Origin: Sphingobium nicotianae
GTDB lineage: Bacteria > Pseudomonadota > Alphaproteobacteria > Sphingomonadales > Sphingomonadaceae
NCBI RefSeq assembly: GCF_018603885.1
Contig: NZ_JAHGAW010000001.1
Span: forward strand, 434,001-498,000
Direction: 5' to 3'
DNA: 64,000 nucleotides
A program made the position numbers and the translations under genes. Under the pieces are notes generated by a model, which saw only the letters and a list, made by a program, of their open reading frames with translations, did no database searches and had not been told where the DNA came from. Below, in pieces: positions 47,509 through 57,045 of the stretch. The number at the start of each line of letters is the position of its first letter. Within the stretch, counting starts at the first letter, position 1.

Positions 47509-47653
47509 GCAGAGGCATTTCGCGCGCCGGGTGGTCATATCCGGCATGCCTTTAGAAATGCTGAGCGCGCGCTGTTAGCGGATGATCCGCGCTTTGCCAA
47601 GCGCCGCGAAGGCAAATCTTGCGCTTGCCCAAAAGCGCATTAGATCATGGGAC

Positions 47654-48064
47654 ATGGACCGTTCGCATAACACCAAGACCATCCCCGCCTCCACCGATCC
47701 GGCCGCGCCGCCCCAGGGCGTTTCCGGCGCCGCGCCGCTGATCGCGCACGCGCGTTTCCGCATCGGCGACACGGTGCGCCATCGCATGTTCGGCTTTCGC
47801 GGCGTGGTGTTCGACATCGACCCCGTCTTCGCCAACAGCGAGGACTGGTACGAGGCGATTCCAGCCGCCAGCCGGCCGGCCCGCGACCAGCCTTTCTATC
47901 ATCTTTTCGCCGACAATGGCGAATCGAGCTATGTCGCTTATGTCAGCCAGCAGAATCTGGTGGTCGATGAAAGCGGCGACCCGATCGACCATCCGGCGAT
48001 CGACGCCCTGTTCGAGCAGCAGGAAGACGGCAGCTACGAGTTGGATCCGAGCCGCTGGCATTGA
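47654..48064 (+). CDS. hspQ: heat-shock protein HspQ
   Basis: 136 residues. The YccV/HspQ domain starts HARFRIGDTVRHRMFGFRGVVFDIDPVFANSEDWYEAIP and continues QPFYHLFADNGESSYVAYVSQQNL. In E. coli HspQ is a Lon specificity-enhancing factor that also influences DnaA stability. The N-terminal ~38 residues are a variable polar extension. Start chosen at MDRSHNT; an upstream frame opening is not conserved. No clear RpoH promoter was found. Confidence 0.9.
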   Translation: MDRSHNTKTIPASTDPAAPPQGVSGAAPLIAHARFRIGDTVRHRMFGFRGVVFDIDPVFANSEDWYEAIPAASRPARDQPFYHLFADNGESSYVAYVSQQNLVVDESGDPIDHPAIDALFEQQEDGSYELDPSRWH

Positions 48065-48311
48065 GCGATAATATTCGCTCCCTGAGTCCTCTTCGCTAAC
48101 CCTCTCGGTTCGCATCGAGCGAAGTCGAGACCAGTACTGGTCCGCCATGAGCGTCTAGGACCCGTGGACAAATTCGGGAGGGCGGCTATCCGGAGATATC
48201 GCCCAAAAGCGGACGGTCGGGACACGACGACATTGCGGGCACACCGTCCAAATCATAAGGTGATCCAGTAACTGCGCTGATGCTCCAGCGGAAATGCCGT
48301 GAGGATGTCCC

Positions 48312-48539
48312 GTGCTAAATCTCGCTTTTATACTGGCGATGTGGGCCTTGGTGACCGGGTTACTGCTTTGGCTCCTAATAGACTGTTTGCGACGCGGCGT
48401 GGTGGGTTCAGGCAGTGTCTGGCGGCCAAGGGATGCCCATCGCGACAAACAGCCAATCCGTTATTGGACAGGCATCGCCGCGCTTACGATCGGGGTAGCG
48501 GGGATGATCGGCAATTTAGTTTATGTGATGATACGATAG
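48312..48539 (+). CDS. small two-helix membrane protein
   Basis: 75 residues starting at a GTG (MLNLAFILAMWALVTGLLLWLLIDCL). Two hydrophobic helices (about 2-26 and 54-73) with a polar middle RRGVVGSGSVWRPRDAHRDKQ. GAGGA lies 6 bp before the GTG. No family recognised; likely expressed given the good initiation site and codon use. Confidence 0.55.
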   Translation: MLNLAFILAMWALVTGLLLWLLIDCLRRGVVGSGSVWRPRDAHRDKQPIRYWTGIAALTIGVAGMIGNLVYVMIR

Positions 48540-48676
48540 CGCGGCGGGCAGAAGGTCCGCTCCCCACGATGTTTCGGCCGTGCACCACGGCCGCGAGGTA
48601 TTCCCATAGCAGCCCCGAATGTCGGGAGCTTATCGAATGAGATGGCCGCCCCGGAAAGGCGCGCCTCCGGCTTCCC

Positions 48677-49519
48677 TCAGGCCTTGATCTTCCACCCCGT
48701 CCGGATCGCGACATAGCAGATCGCGCCGAGCACGACATTCAGCCCCAGCATCACCAGCGCGCCGAGCAGGATCGGCGAGTCCGATGCCGCGAGGAAGCCA
48801 TAGCGGAAGCCCGAGATCGCGTAGAAGAAGGGATTGGCGTGGCTGATCGTGCGGAACAGCGGCGCGACATGATCCATCGAATAGAAGGTGCCGGAGAGCA
48901 ACGAGAGCGGCGTCACGATGAAATTGCCGATCGCGGCGGCATGATCGAACTTGTCGGCCCAGATCGCGGTCAGGATGCCCATGAACGCAAGCACCGCCGG
49001 TCCGGTGATGCCAAACCAGACGACCGCCCAGAGATGATGCGGCATGACATGGACGCCCGGCCACAGCAGCATCGCGCCCCAGATCGCCAGGCCCACGAAC
49101 ACCGAGCGCGTCACCGAGGAGGCGACCAGCGCGAAGAGCAGCTCGCCGGCGGAGATGGGCGGCATCAGATAGTCGACGATCGTCCCCTGGATCTTGGCGG
49201 GGAGCAGGCTGGAGGCCGAATTCTGGAAGCTGTTCTGCACCATCGCCGAGATGATCAGACCCGGCGCCACGAAATCGGCGAACTTGACGCCCATGACCAT
49301 GAGGCCACCGCGCCCGAGCGCGACCGTGAAGATGACCAGGAACAGCAGGGTGGTGAGTGCCGGCGCCCAGATGGTCTGAAGCTGCACCTTCATGAAGCGG
49401 CGCACCTCCTTCATGTAGAGCGCGCCCATCCCGGCCCAGTTGATGCTGTGGATCGTCGCGACGCCCGGCTCGTGCCGGATCAGCGACGGTGTGAAGGACT
49501 CCATGTTCTGGTCGGCCAT
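48677..49519 (-). CDS. ABC-2 type transporter permease
   Basis: 280 residues with six membrane helices and an ABC-2 permease signature in ALVMLGLNVVLGAICYVAIRTGWK; close to the YadH-type permeases. VQNSFQNSASSLLPAKIQGTIVDYLMPPISAGELLFALVASSVTRS is the conserved cytoplasmic loop. The partner ATPase usually lies directly upstream but is not present here, so it must be elsewhere. Substrate unknown. Confidence 0.9.
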   Translation of the reverse strand: MADQNMESFTPSLIRHEPGVATIHSINWAGMGALYMKEVRRFMKVQLQTIWAPALTTLLFLVIFTVALGRGGLMVMGVKFADFVAPGLIISAMVQNSFQNSASSLLPAKIQGTIVDYLMPPISAGELLFALVASSVTRSVFVGLAIWGAMLLWPGVHVMPHHLWAVVWFGITGPAVLAFMGILTAIWADKFDHAAAIGNFIVTPLSLLSGTFYSMDHVAPLFRTISHANPFFYAISGFRYGFLAASDSPILLGALVMLGLNVVLGAICYVAIRTGWKIKA

Positions 49520-49661
49520 GCCCCGCCCCTACCGCCTCGCACCAAGGGCGGCAACGGCTAACGGTGCGTCATGGCCCGAAAAACTTGCCGATTGCGCAGC
49601 CCGGATTTGACCTTTTCGAGCCTCGTGCCCATATGAGGCCCTTCAGATAAAGGAAGCACTC

Positions 49662-50372
49662 TTGTCCTGGACAGACGAACGCATCGAGCAGCTGCGGCAG
49701 ATGTGGGAACGCGGCATGACCGCGAGCCAGATTGCCGATGAACTTGGCGGTGTCAGCCGCAACGCCGTGATCGGCAAGGCGCATCGCCTCGGCCTGCAGG
49801 CCCGCCCCTCGCCGGTGAAGGCGACGGATGCCGCGCCCAAGCCGGCAGCGGCCCCGGCCGCGCGCAAGCCTGCCGCGCCCAAGATCGAGGCTGGCGCGAG
49901 CGACGAGCCGCGCGTCAGGCCGCAGCCCAAGGCGCCCACCGCGCCTGTCGAGCCCCGCCCCGCTCCCGTCGCCTCGCAGAACGCCGCGCCGCAGGCATCG
50001 GACGATGACGCGCCCGTCGCCCCCAAGGCGCCGCAGCCCCGCATCGTCTCGGTCGGCCCCGGCGGCTTTCTGCGTCAGGGTCCCGGCGAGATGCAGCAGC
50101 CGATCCCGCCCGCGCCGCCGCGCCGCCTCGTGCCGGCCAAGCCGAGCGCGGAGATCGCCGGCAAGACCAGCCTGCTCGATCTCAACGAGAAGATCTGCAA
50201 ATGGCCGATCGGTCATCCGGGCGAGCCGGATTTCCACTTCTGCGGCGACAAGGTGAACCCCGGCTTCCCTTATTGTGTCGACCATTGCGGCCGCGCCTAT
50301 CAGGCCCAGCTGCCGCGCGGCACCCGCCGCCCGCCACCGCCGCTGCCTTATGGCGGACCGCGGGTGCGCTGA
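49662..50372 (+). CDS. gcrA: GcrA cell cycle regulator
   Basis: Transcription factor that binds sigma-70 RNA polymerase and acts at promoters methylated by CcrM (GANTC) to drive the alphaproteobacterial cell cycle. 236 residues: N-terminal DNA-binding domain SWTDERIEQLRQMWERGMTASQIADELGGVSRNAVIGKAHRLGL, a Pro/Ala-rich linker of about 110 residues, and the sigma-binding C-terminal domain with CKWPIGHPGEPDFHFCG and FPYCVDHCGRAYQ. It starts at a TTG codon preceded by AAAGGAAG. The linker is longer than in Caulobacter. Confidence 0.95.
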   Translation: MSWTDERIEQLRQMWERGMTASQIADELGGVSRNAVIGKAHRLGLQARPSPVKATDAAPKPAAAPAARKPAAPKIEAGASDEPRVRPQPKAPTAPVEPRPAPVASQNAAPQASDDDAPVAPKAPQPRIVSVGPGGFLRQGPGEMQQPIPPAPPRRLVPAKPSAEIAGKTSLLDLNEKICKWPIGHPGEPDFHFCGDKVNPGFPYCVDHCGRAYQAQLPRGTRRPPPPLPYGGPRVR

Positions 50373-50400
50373 AGCGTCCGCTGATCCCATTGGCATGAGA

Positions 50401-50431
50401 AAAGCCGCTCTTCGGGGCGGCTTTTTTTTTT
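50401..50431 (+). terminator. rho-independent terminator of gcrA
   Basis: AAAGCCGC-tcttcgg-GGCGGCTTT followed by a run of more than eight T. Strong and unambiguous. Confidence 0.93.
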
Positions 50432-50845
50432 CTGGCCTTCTGTCCTATCGAACCGTCGACCAGTATGAAGGGGCGTGAAGTTCCGGCTTCCCCGCTCTTT
50501 AGCATCGTCAAGAAAATCTAGAAAATCCAGTGGTTTGTACTCGGTCAAGGCGAATTTTTCGTCACTCCCATGCACCACACGCCTGATGTTCATGAAGTTT
50601 CGAAGGTCAAGCGTCTGAAAAACAATATTTTTCATCATTCGGATGGTGTTGGAAACGGGGCGTCCATGCACCCCATCCGAGAAGTTATCCGACCGGAGGC
50701 GCACGATAGGCGACGATGAAAGGCGGAATGCGCGTCGCGGCGCGGAGTCGTTCGGCAGCGCCCGTCACGCCCCGCATCGGACGGCGAACAAAGCGCGCAC
50801 AGTCTGCACTTGCGGACCCGACTCCCCACCCCGTATAGCTCGCCC
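50432..50845. other. interval between gcrA and parE with an AT-richer relic
   Basis: About 410 bp. Between roughly 50500 and 50640 base composition drops in GC. The minus strand there is open from an ATG at 50635 (MKNIVFQTLDLRNFMNIRRV, then FALTEYKPLDFLDFLDD), a natural-looking protein stretch without a recognised family. The frame runs on through the gcrA terminator to 50348, so at best it is a decayed gene fragment. The parE promoter should lie in the last 150 bp. Confidence 0.35.
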
Positions 50846-52828
50846 ATGTCAGACGACCTTTTCGAGCGCCCTGGCGGCGCCCGCGCCACCGAAAGCTACA
50901 ACGCCTCCACCATCGAGGTTCTGGAAGGGCTGGAACCGGTCCGCCGGCGCCCGGGCATGTATATCGGCGGCACCGACGAGCGCGCGTTGCATCATCTCGG
51001 GTCTGAAGTGCTCGATAACAGCATGGACGAAGCCGTCGCGGGCTATGCCACGCGCATCGAGGTGACGCTGGAGGCCGGCAATCGCCTGACCATCACCGAC
51101 AATGGCCGTGGCATCCCCGTCGACGAGCATCCCAAATTTCCGGGCAAATCGGCGCTCGAAGTCATCATGACCACGCTCCATTCCGGCGGCAAGTTCAGCG
51201 ACAAGGCCTATCAGACCAGCGGTGGCCTGCACGGCGTCGGCATCAGCGTCGTCAATGCGCTCTCCTCCGATACCGAGATCGAGGTAGCGCTCAATCGCGA
51301 GCTCTATCGTCAGCGCTTCTCGCGCGGCCTGCCGCTCGGTTCGCTGGAGAAGGTCGGCGCGGCGCCCAACCGCCGCGGCACGGCGGTCAGCTTCACGCCG
51401 GACACCGAGATTTTCGGCGAGCTAAAGTTCAAGCCGGCGCGCCTGCATCGCCTCGCCCGCTCCAAGGCCTATCTGTTCGCCGGCGTCGAGATTCGCTGGA
51501 AATGCGATCCCTCGCTCATCACCGACGACACCCCGGCCGAGGCGGTGTTCCAGTTCCCCGGCGGCCTGTCCGATCATCTGCGCGAACAGCTTGGCGATCG
51601 CGAATGCGCGACGGCCGAGTTCTTCCGCGGTACGCAGGACTTCCCGGACGGTATGGGCCGGGTCGAGTGGGCCGTGGCCTGGCCGCTCTGGTCGGACGGC
51701 TCGACGAGCTGGTATTGCAACACCATCCCGACGCCGGATGGCGGCACGCACGAGGCGGGCCTGCGCGCCGCGCTCACCAAGGGCATCCGCGCCTTCGCCG
51801 ATCTGGTCGGCCAGAAGAAAGCCAAGGACGTCCAGACAGAGGACGTCATGAACGGCGCCGAACTGATGCTCAGCGTCTTCATTCGCGATCCGCAGTTCCA
51901 GAGCCAGACCAAGGACCGTCTGACCAGCCCCGAGGCCGCGCGCCTCGTGGAAGCGGCCGTCCGCGATCATTTCGACCATTTCCTCGCCGACAATATGGAT
52001 CGCGGCAAGGCGCTGCTCGGCCATATCCTCGAGCGCATGGACGAGCGCCTGAAGCGCCGCGCCGAGAAGGAGATCAAGCGCAAGACGGCGACCAGCGGCC
52101 GCAAGGTCCGCCTGCCCGGCAAGCTCACCGATTGCTCCTCCGATGATCCGGACGGCACCGAGCTCTTCATCGTCGAGGGCGACAGCGCCGGCGGCTCGGC
52201 CAAGCAGGCGCGCGACCGCAAGACGCAGGCGATCCTGCCGATCCGCGGCAAGATCCTCAACGTGGCCTCAGCCACCACCGCCAAGATCCTCGCCAATCAG
52301 GAAATCGCCGACCTCATCCTCGCCACCGGATGCGGGACCGGCAAGAACTGCAATGCCGACAATCTGCGCTACGAGCGGATCGTGATCATGACCGACGCCG
52401 ATGTCGACGGCGCCCATATCGCAACCCTGCTGATGACCTTCTTCTTTCAGGAAATGCCCGATCTCGTCCGGCGCGGCCATCTCTACCTCGCGCAACCCCC
52501 GCTCTATCGCGTCGTGGCGGGCGGCAAGAGCGGCTATGCCGCCAATGACGAGGCGCTCGCTGCGCTGGTGGCGGGCGAGTTCAAGGGCAAGAAGGTCGAG
52601 GTCAGCCGCTTCAAGGGGCTGGGCGAAATGAACCCGATGCAGCTGCGCGAAACCACCATGGACCCCAAGGTCCGCCAGCTGGTCCGCATCACCCTGCCGC
52701 AGGAATATGAAGAGCGCGCAGGGGTCAAGGACCTGGTCGACCGCCTGATGGGCACCAATCCCGCCCACCGCTTCGCCTTCATCCAGGAGAATGCGGCGCA
52801 GGTGGATGAGGACGTGATCGACGCCTGA
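50846..52828 (+). CDS. parE: DNA topoisomerase IV subunit B
   Basis: ATPase subunit of the chromosome decatenase, 660 residues. GHKL ATP-site motifs are EVLDNSMDEAVAGY, DNGRGIPVDEHP and GGLHGVGISVVNALS. The TOPRIM domain has EGDSAGGSAKQARDRKTQAILPIRGKILN and MTDADVDGAHI, and the sequence ends RFAFIQENAAQVDEDVIDA. SAKQARD rather than GyrB-type SAKQGRD, and the overall length, favour ParE over GyrB. Start at MSDDLFERPGG; an earlier ATG at 50810 has no good ribosome-binding site. Confidence 0.95.
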   Translation: MSDDLFERPGGARATESYNASTIEVLEGLEPVRRRPGMYIGGTDERALHHLGSEVLDNSMDEAVAGYATRIEVTLEAGNRLTITDNGRGIPVDEHPKFPGKSALEVIMTTLHSGGKFSDKAYQTSGGLHGVGISVVNALSSDTEIEVALNRELYRQRFSRGLPLGSLEKVGAAPNRRGTAVSFTPDTEIFGELKFKPARLHRLARSKAYLFAGVEIRWKCDPSLITDDTPAEAVFQFPGGLSDHLREQLGDRECATAEFFRGTQDFPDGMGRVEWAVAWPLWSDGSTSWYCNTIPTPDGGTHEAGLRAALTKGIRAFADLVGQKKAKDVQTEDVMNGAELMLSVFIRDPQFQSQTKDRLTSPEAARLVEAAVRDHFDHFLADNMDRGKALLGHILERMDERLKRRAEKEIKRKTATSGRKVRLPGKLTDCSSDDPDGTELFIVEGDSAGGSAKQARDRKTQAILPIRGKILNVASATTAKILANQEIADLILATGCGTGKNCNADNLRYERIVIMTDADVDGAHIATLLMTFFFQEMPDLVRRGHLYLAQPPLYRVVAGGKSGYAANDEALAALVAGEFKGKKVEVSRFKGLGEMNPMQLRETTMDPKVRQLVRITLPQEYEERAGVKDLVDRLMGTNPAHRFAFIQENAAQVDEDVIDA

Positions 52829-52921
52829 TCGCCGGGGCGGATCGGCCCATCGTTATGCCGCTTGTCTCAGTTATTAAAGATAACTAACCTCATCGCTCGA
52901 CTGGAATGAGAGGATGATGGC

Positions 52922-53632
52922 ATGGCACTCGACGACAACGCCCTGAAACCAGCCAGCGAACTGGCGCGGCTCCGCAAGCCGCTCTTTCCCGGCGAAAGCG
53001 AAGCTTATTCTCAGGCACGTCTCAAGCATCTGGAGGAGGAAATCGCGTTTCGCCGACAGGCCACGCGCCTTGTCGAGCAGCGCCAGGCACTGCCACCTGG
53101 GCCGGTGATCGAGAAGAACTACCGTTTCAAGGACGAGAATGGCGCGGATATCGGGCTCATCGACCTGTTCGGTGATCATGACACGCTGATCAGCTACTTC
53201 TGGATGTACGGCCCCCAGCGCGAACGGCCGTGCCCGATGTGCACCAACTGGCTCGGCGGCGTAAACGGCAATGCCGCAGACGTGAAGCAGCGCGCGGCCC
53301 TCAAGGTCTTCGGCCGCAGTCCGACGACCCGCCAGCGCGCTTTCGCGATCGAGCGTGGATGGCAGCATCTCGATTTCGTGCAGACGGTCGGCGACGATTA
53401 TGCGCGCGACATCGGCATTCTCGACGACGATGGATCGGAGGGTGCCGCCATTGTCGTGTTTCGCAAGGATGGCGACAAGGCCCGGCTCTTCTATGCTGCC
53501 GAGATGCCTTGGGAAGCTGCCGATCCGGGGCAGGATCCGCGCACCTATCCGGATATCGCACCACTCTGGAGCCTGCTTGACCTGACGCCGGAAGGGCGAC
53601 CGGAGAAATGGTATCCCAAGCTCAATTATTGA
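52922..53632 (+). CDS. DUF899-family thioredoxin-like protein
   Basis: 236 residues with the DUF899 layout: an N-terminal LARLRKPLFPGESEAYSQARLKHLEEE region, YRFKDENGADIGLIDLFGDHDTLISYFWMYGPQRERPCPMCTNW with a CPMC pair, a variable loop, and a C-terminal TYPDIAPLWSLLDLTPEGR. Members adopt a thioredoxin-like fold; no reaction is established. GAGGA lies upstream of the ATG. Monocistronic between parE and the convergent response regulator. Confidence 0.85.
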   Translation: MALDDNALKPASELARLRKPLFPGESEAYSQARLKHLEEEIAFRRQATRLVEQRQALPPGPVIEKNYRFKDENGADIGLIDLFGDHDTLISYFWMYGPQRERPCPMCTNWLGGVNGNAADVKQRAALKVFGRSPTTRQRAFAIERGWQHLDFVQTVGDDYARDIGILDDDGSEGAAIVVFRKDGDKARLFYAAEMPWEAADPGQDPRTYPDIAPLWSLLDLTPEGRPEKWYPKLNY

Positions 53633-53645
53633 GCCCGGCGCCGGA

Positions 53646-55094
53646 TCACGCCGCCGTGTCGATCCCCAGCTCCGCGAGCTTGCGGTAGAGTGTCGAGCGC
53701 CCGATGCCGAGCCGGCGCGCCACTTCGGTCATGCGACCGCGATAATGGCCGATGGCGAGGCGAATGACGTCCGCTTCGATGTCCGAGAGCGAGCGCAGAT
53801 GACCGTTCGTCTCGTAGAGCGTCACGCCAATGCCGTTCTCCTGAGCGCTGCGCACGATCGGCGTCATGCCCTTGCTCGCCCGCGGCCCGATATCTGCCTG
53901 GAGCTGTCCGGAGAGCTGCGGGAAATCGGCAACGGTCAGCGCATCGCCCTCACAGAGCACGGCGGCACGGAACAAGGTGTTGTGGAGCTGGCGAACATTG
54001 CCCGGCCAGTCATGTCGCCCGAGCAGGCTCAGCGCCTCGTTGGTGATGCCGAGGCTATGCAGCCCCGGCTGCGCCGCAATGCGATCAAGCAGGTGCCGCG
54101 CCAAGGCCGGAATATCGCCCACGCGCTCGCGCAGCGGCGGAATGGTGAGCTGGACGACGTTGAGGCGATAGTAGAGATCCTCACGGAAGCGCCCCGCCTC
54201 CACTTCGTCGATGAGGCGCTTGTTCGTCGCGGCGATGACGCGCACGTCGACCTGACTCGGCAGGCGCGCGCCGACCGGCTGGATCTCGCCGTCCTGCAGC
54301 ACGCGCAGCAGCTTGACCTGCGCATCGAGCGGAAGCTCGCTGATCTCGTCGAGGAAGATGGTGCCGCCGTTGGCCGACATGAATTTGCCGACATGCCGCT
54401 CGAAGGCGCCGGTGAAGGCCCCGCGCTCATGGCCGAACAGGTCGGATTCCACCAGATTGGCGGGAATGGCCCCGCAATTGACCGTCACCATCGCCGCGCG
54501 AGCGCGGGGAGAGGTGGTGTGGATGGCGTGGGCGATAACTTCCTTGCCAACTCCGCTCTCACCCTCGATGAGGATCGGCACGCGGGCGCGCGCGGCTTTG
54601 GCCGCGATGGCGAGGGCAGCGCGAAAAGTCGGCGATGAGCCGACGATCTCGTCGAAGCCGAGCGGCGCGCGGATCTTCTCGGTCAGCGGCCGCAGCTCTC
54701 CGGCGGAGCTGGGATGCCTGAGCACGGACTGCAGCGCGGCCAGGAAGCTGTCCGGCGCGATCGGCTTGATCAGGAAGTCATGGGCGCCCGCGCGCATCGC
54801 CTCGACGGCCTGCGCGGCCGAGCTGTTCGCGGTCAACACGAGCACGGGCAGTTGCGGACGGCGCTCGTGAATCTCGCGAACCAGCGCGGTGGCTTCCAGG
54901 CCCTGCGTCCAATCGTCGATCACCACGGCGGACAGGCGCATGCCTTCGCGAGTGCCGAGCATGGCCAGCGCGTCTTCAGCGCTGTTCGCGCAGACCGTGC
55001 GCCATCCGGCCCGGTTGGCCATGGCGATATTCAGACGGCGCTGCGCGGGCTCATCGTCAACCAGCAGCAGGATTGGATTTTCAGCGTCGCTCAT
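53646..55094 (-). CDS. sigma-54-dependent response regulator (NtrC family)
   Basis: 482 residues: receiver domain with D13/D14 (LLVDDEPA), an acidic pair at 60-61 (VVIDDWTQG) as phosphate acceptor and K110 (FLIKPIAP); AAA+ domain with Walker A GESGVGKE (178-185), the sigma-54 contact loop GAFTGA (225-230) and Walker B GGTIFLDE; Fis-type helix-turn-helix EVARRLGIGRSTLYRKLAELG at the end. It activates sigma-54 promoters when phosphorylated. No sensor kinase is adjacent. A frame extending 450 bp upstream is not conserved; MSDAENPILLLVDDEP is the natural start. Confidence 0.93.
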   Translation of the reverse strand: MSDAENPILLLVDDEPAQRRLNIAMANRAGWRTVCANSAEDALAMLGTREGMRLSAVVIDDWTQGLEATALVREIHERRPQLPVLVLTANSSAAQAVEAMRAGAHDFLIKPIAPDSFLAALQSVLRHPSSAGELRPLTEKIRAPLGFDEIVGSSPTFRAALAIAAKAARARVPILIEGESGVGKEVIAHAIHTTSPRARAAMVTVNCGAIPANLVESDLFGHERGAFTGAFERHVGKFMSANGGTIFLDEISELPLDAQVKLLRVLQDGEIQPVGARLPSQVDVRVIAATNKRLIDEVEAGRFREDLYYRLNVVQLTIPPLRERVGDIPALARHLLDRIAAQPGLHSLGITNEALSLLGRHDWPGNVRQLHNTLFRAAVLCEGDALTVADFPQLSGQLQADIGPRASKGMTPIVRSAQENGIGVTLYETNGHLRSLSDIEADVIRLAIGHYRGRMTEVARRLGIGRSTLYRKLAELGIDTAA

Positions 55095-55265
55095 CGATAA
55101 TTCCTGCACGTCCCCGGCGACCTTGATAGTGAAGGAGGGTAAAGAGCCGATTAAGCGCATGCGCCTCGCTGCATTTTCCGAACATGAACAGGCGCCAAGC
55201 CGCTTGAGATGACGTAACCTTGCCGCTAGGACGGCACCGGAGACGGAAGCAGGGAACCGGAAGAA

Positions 55266-55406
55266 ATGGCAGAACATCAGGACATGACGCAGGCGAACAA
55301 CACCTTCAGCGCGTTCACCACGCTGATGAAGTGGGGGACGATCGTGAGCGTGATCGCCGGCCTCCTCGTCATTCTCATCATTTCCCACGGAGGCGGCGCG
55401 AAATAG
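55266..55406 (+). CDS. aa3-type cytochrome c oxidase subunit IV-like protein
   Basis: 46 residues, MAEHQDMTQANNTFSAFTTLMK followed by one membrane helix (WGTIVSVIAGLLVILIISHGGG). This is the bacterial aa3-type oxidase subunit IV pattern (short polar N-terminus, TFxxFxxLxKWG, one helix). It ends 10 bp before pntAA. The link to the transhydrogenase is positional only. Confidence 0.8.
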   Translation: MAEHQDMTQANNTFSAFTTLMKWGTIVSVIAGLLVILIISHGGGAK

Positions 55407-55416
55407 GCCGCCAGCG

Positions 55417-56544
55417 ATGAAGATCGCTGTCCTGCGCGAAACTGCCGCGGGGGAAAAGCGCGTTGCCGCCTCACCCGAGACGGTGCGCAAGTTCATCGCG
55501 CTCGGCGCGCAAGTCGCGATCGAAAACGCCGCGGGCCTCACGGCGTCAGTTAGCGATGCCGAATATCAGGCAGCAGGTGCGGAGGTTGGCGATCGTGCGG
55601 CCGTCGTGAACGGCGCGGGAATCATACTCTGCGTCCAGGGACCGGAGCCTGCATCGCTCGCGGGCGCCAATGCCGGCGCGCTTGTCGTCGGCGGGCTCAA
55701 CCCCTTTGGCGAGCGCGCGCGTGTGGACGGCTATGCGGGCGCGGGCCTGGAAGCGCTCGCAATGGAATTCATGCCGCGCATCACACGCGCGCAATCGATG
55801 GACATTCTGTCCTCCCAGTCCAACCTCTCCGGCTACAAGGCGGTGCTCGATGCCGCTGCCGAATATGGCCGCGCCTTCCCGATGATGATGACGGCGGCCG
55901 GCACCGTCTCGGCCGCGCGGGTGTTCATCATGGGCGTCGGCGTCGCGGGCCTGCAGGCGATCGCCACGGCCCGCCGCCTCGGCGCCCAGGTCTCCGCGAC
56001 CGACGTGCGCGCCGCCACCAGGGAACAGATCGAATCGCTCGGCGCCAAGCCGGTCTTCGTCGAGGCCGTGAAAGGCATCGAGGGCGAAGGCACCGGCGGC
56101 TATGCCAGCGAGATGTCCCCGGAATATCAGAAGGCGCAGGCAGAGCTGGTCTCCAGTCACATCGCCAAGCAGGACATCGTCATCACCACCGCGCTGATCC
56201 CCGGCCGCCCTGCCCCGCGCCTGATCAGTGACGCGCAGATCGCGACGATGAAGCCCGGCAGCGTGATCGTCGATCTGGCCGTCGAGCAAGGCGGCAATGT
56301 CGAAGGTGCCGTGGCGGGCGAGATCGTCGAGACGCACGGCGTGAAGATCGTCGGCCACAAGAATGTGCCCTCGCGTCTCGCGGCGGACAGCTCCGCCCTC
56401 TTCGCGCGCAATCTCTATAATTTCCTGTCGGCCTACTGGGACAAGGACGCAGCCGCTCCCGTGCTGCCCGATGACGACGAGATCGTGAAGGGTATCCGCC
56501 TGACGCAGGGCGGCAAGGTCGTGAACGAAAGGCTGCTCGGATGA
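55417..56544 (+). CDS. pntAA: NAD(P) transhydrogenase subunit alpha part 1
   Basis: NAD(H)-binding domain I of proton-translocating transhydrogenase, 375 residues. Alanine-dehydrogenase-like N-terminus MKIAVLRETAAGEKRVAASPETV, the Rossmann region VFIMGVGVAGLQAIATARRLGAQVSATDVR, and ALIPGRPAPRLIS. The three-gene split (pntAA/pntAB/pntB) is usual in alphaproteobacteria. Its stop overlaps the ATG of the VOC gene (ATGA). Confidence 0.96.
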   Translation: MKIAVLRETAAGEKRVAASPETVRKFIALGAQVAIENAAGLTASVSDAEYQAAGAEVGDRAAVVNGAGIILCVQGPEPASLAGANAGALVVGGLNPFGERARVDGYAGAGLEALAMEFMPRITRAQSMDILSSQSNLSGYKAVLDAAAEYGRAFPMMMTAAGTVSAARVFIMGVGVAGLQAIATARRLGAQVSATDVRAATREQIESLGAKPVFVEAVKGIEGEGTGGYASEMSPEYQKAQAELVSSHIAKQDIVITTALIPGRPAPRLISDAQIATMKPGSVIVDLAVEQGGNVEGAVAGEIVETHGVKIVGHKNVPSRLAADSSALFARNLYNFLSAYWDKDAAAPVLPDDDEIVKGIRLTQGGKVVNERLLG

Positions 56545-57041
56545 GCCGGCGCATGCTCATCCCGCTCAGTCTCGCCTTTGCCGTCGCCCCGTCCGCCATG
56601 GCCGCGGAGGCACCCAACCCGCTTTCGCTCGCGCCCTTCATGGTCGGGCTCTCGGTGGCCGACATCGACAAGGTCAGCGCTTGGTATGTCGAGAAGCTGG
56701 GCTTCAAGGTGACGCTCGACGTGCCTCTCGGCACGACCGGCGGAAAGCTGCGCTGGATCGAAGCCGGCAGCCAGCGGATCGAGCTCATGTCGCTGCCAGA
56801 CTCCAAGCCTGGTCCGGAGCGCGCCCTGCCCCCGGACCATGCCGCCGTGCGCGGCTACACCCATCTGACCCTGCAGGTGCCAGACCTGGACGCCGCCATT
56901 GCGACGCTTGCCGCGCGTGGGGTTAAGCCTGCGCTCGGTCCGGTGCCGGTCGGCTCGCTCAAGGTCAAAGTCGCCTTTCTGCGCGATCCCGAGGGCAATA
57001 TGGTCGAACTGCTGCAGCGCGCGAGCAACCGGGAGAGCTAG
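56541..57041 (+). CDS. exported VOC-family (glyoxalase-like) protein
   Basis: 166 residues: signal peptide MSRRMLIPLSLAFAVAPSAMA, then one VOC domain (FMVGLSVADIDKVSAWYVEKLGFKVTLDV ... TLQVPDLDAAIATLAARGV ... VAFLRDPEGNMVELLQRA). His/Glu metal ligands are only partly recognisable (the C-terminal MVELLQ Glu is present). It is inserted between pntAA and pntAB with a 4-bp overlap upstream and 4 bp downstream, so it is expressed with the transhydrogenase. Function unknown. Confidence 0.85.
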   Translation: MSRRMLIPLSLAFAVAPSAMAAEAPNPLSLAPFMVGLSVADIDKVSAWYVEKLGFKVTLDVPLGTTGGKLRWIEAGSQRIELMSLPDSKPGPERALPPDHAAVRGYTHLTLQVPDLDAAIATLAARGVKPALGPVPVGSLKVKVAFLRDPEGNMVELLQRASNRES

Positions 57042-57045
57042 CCCC

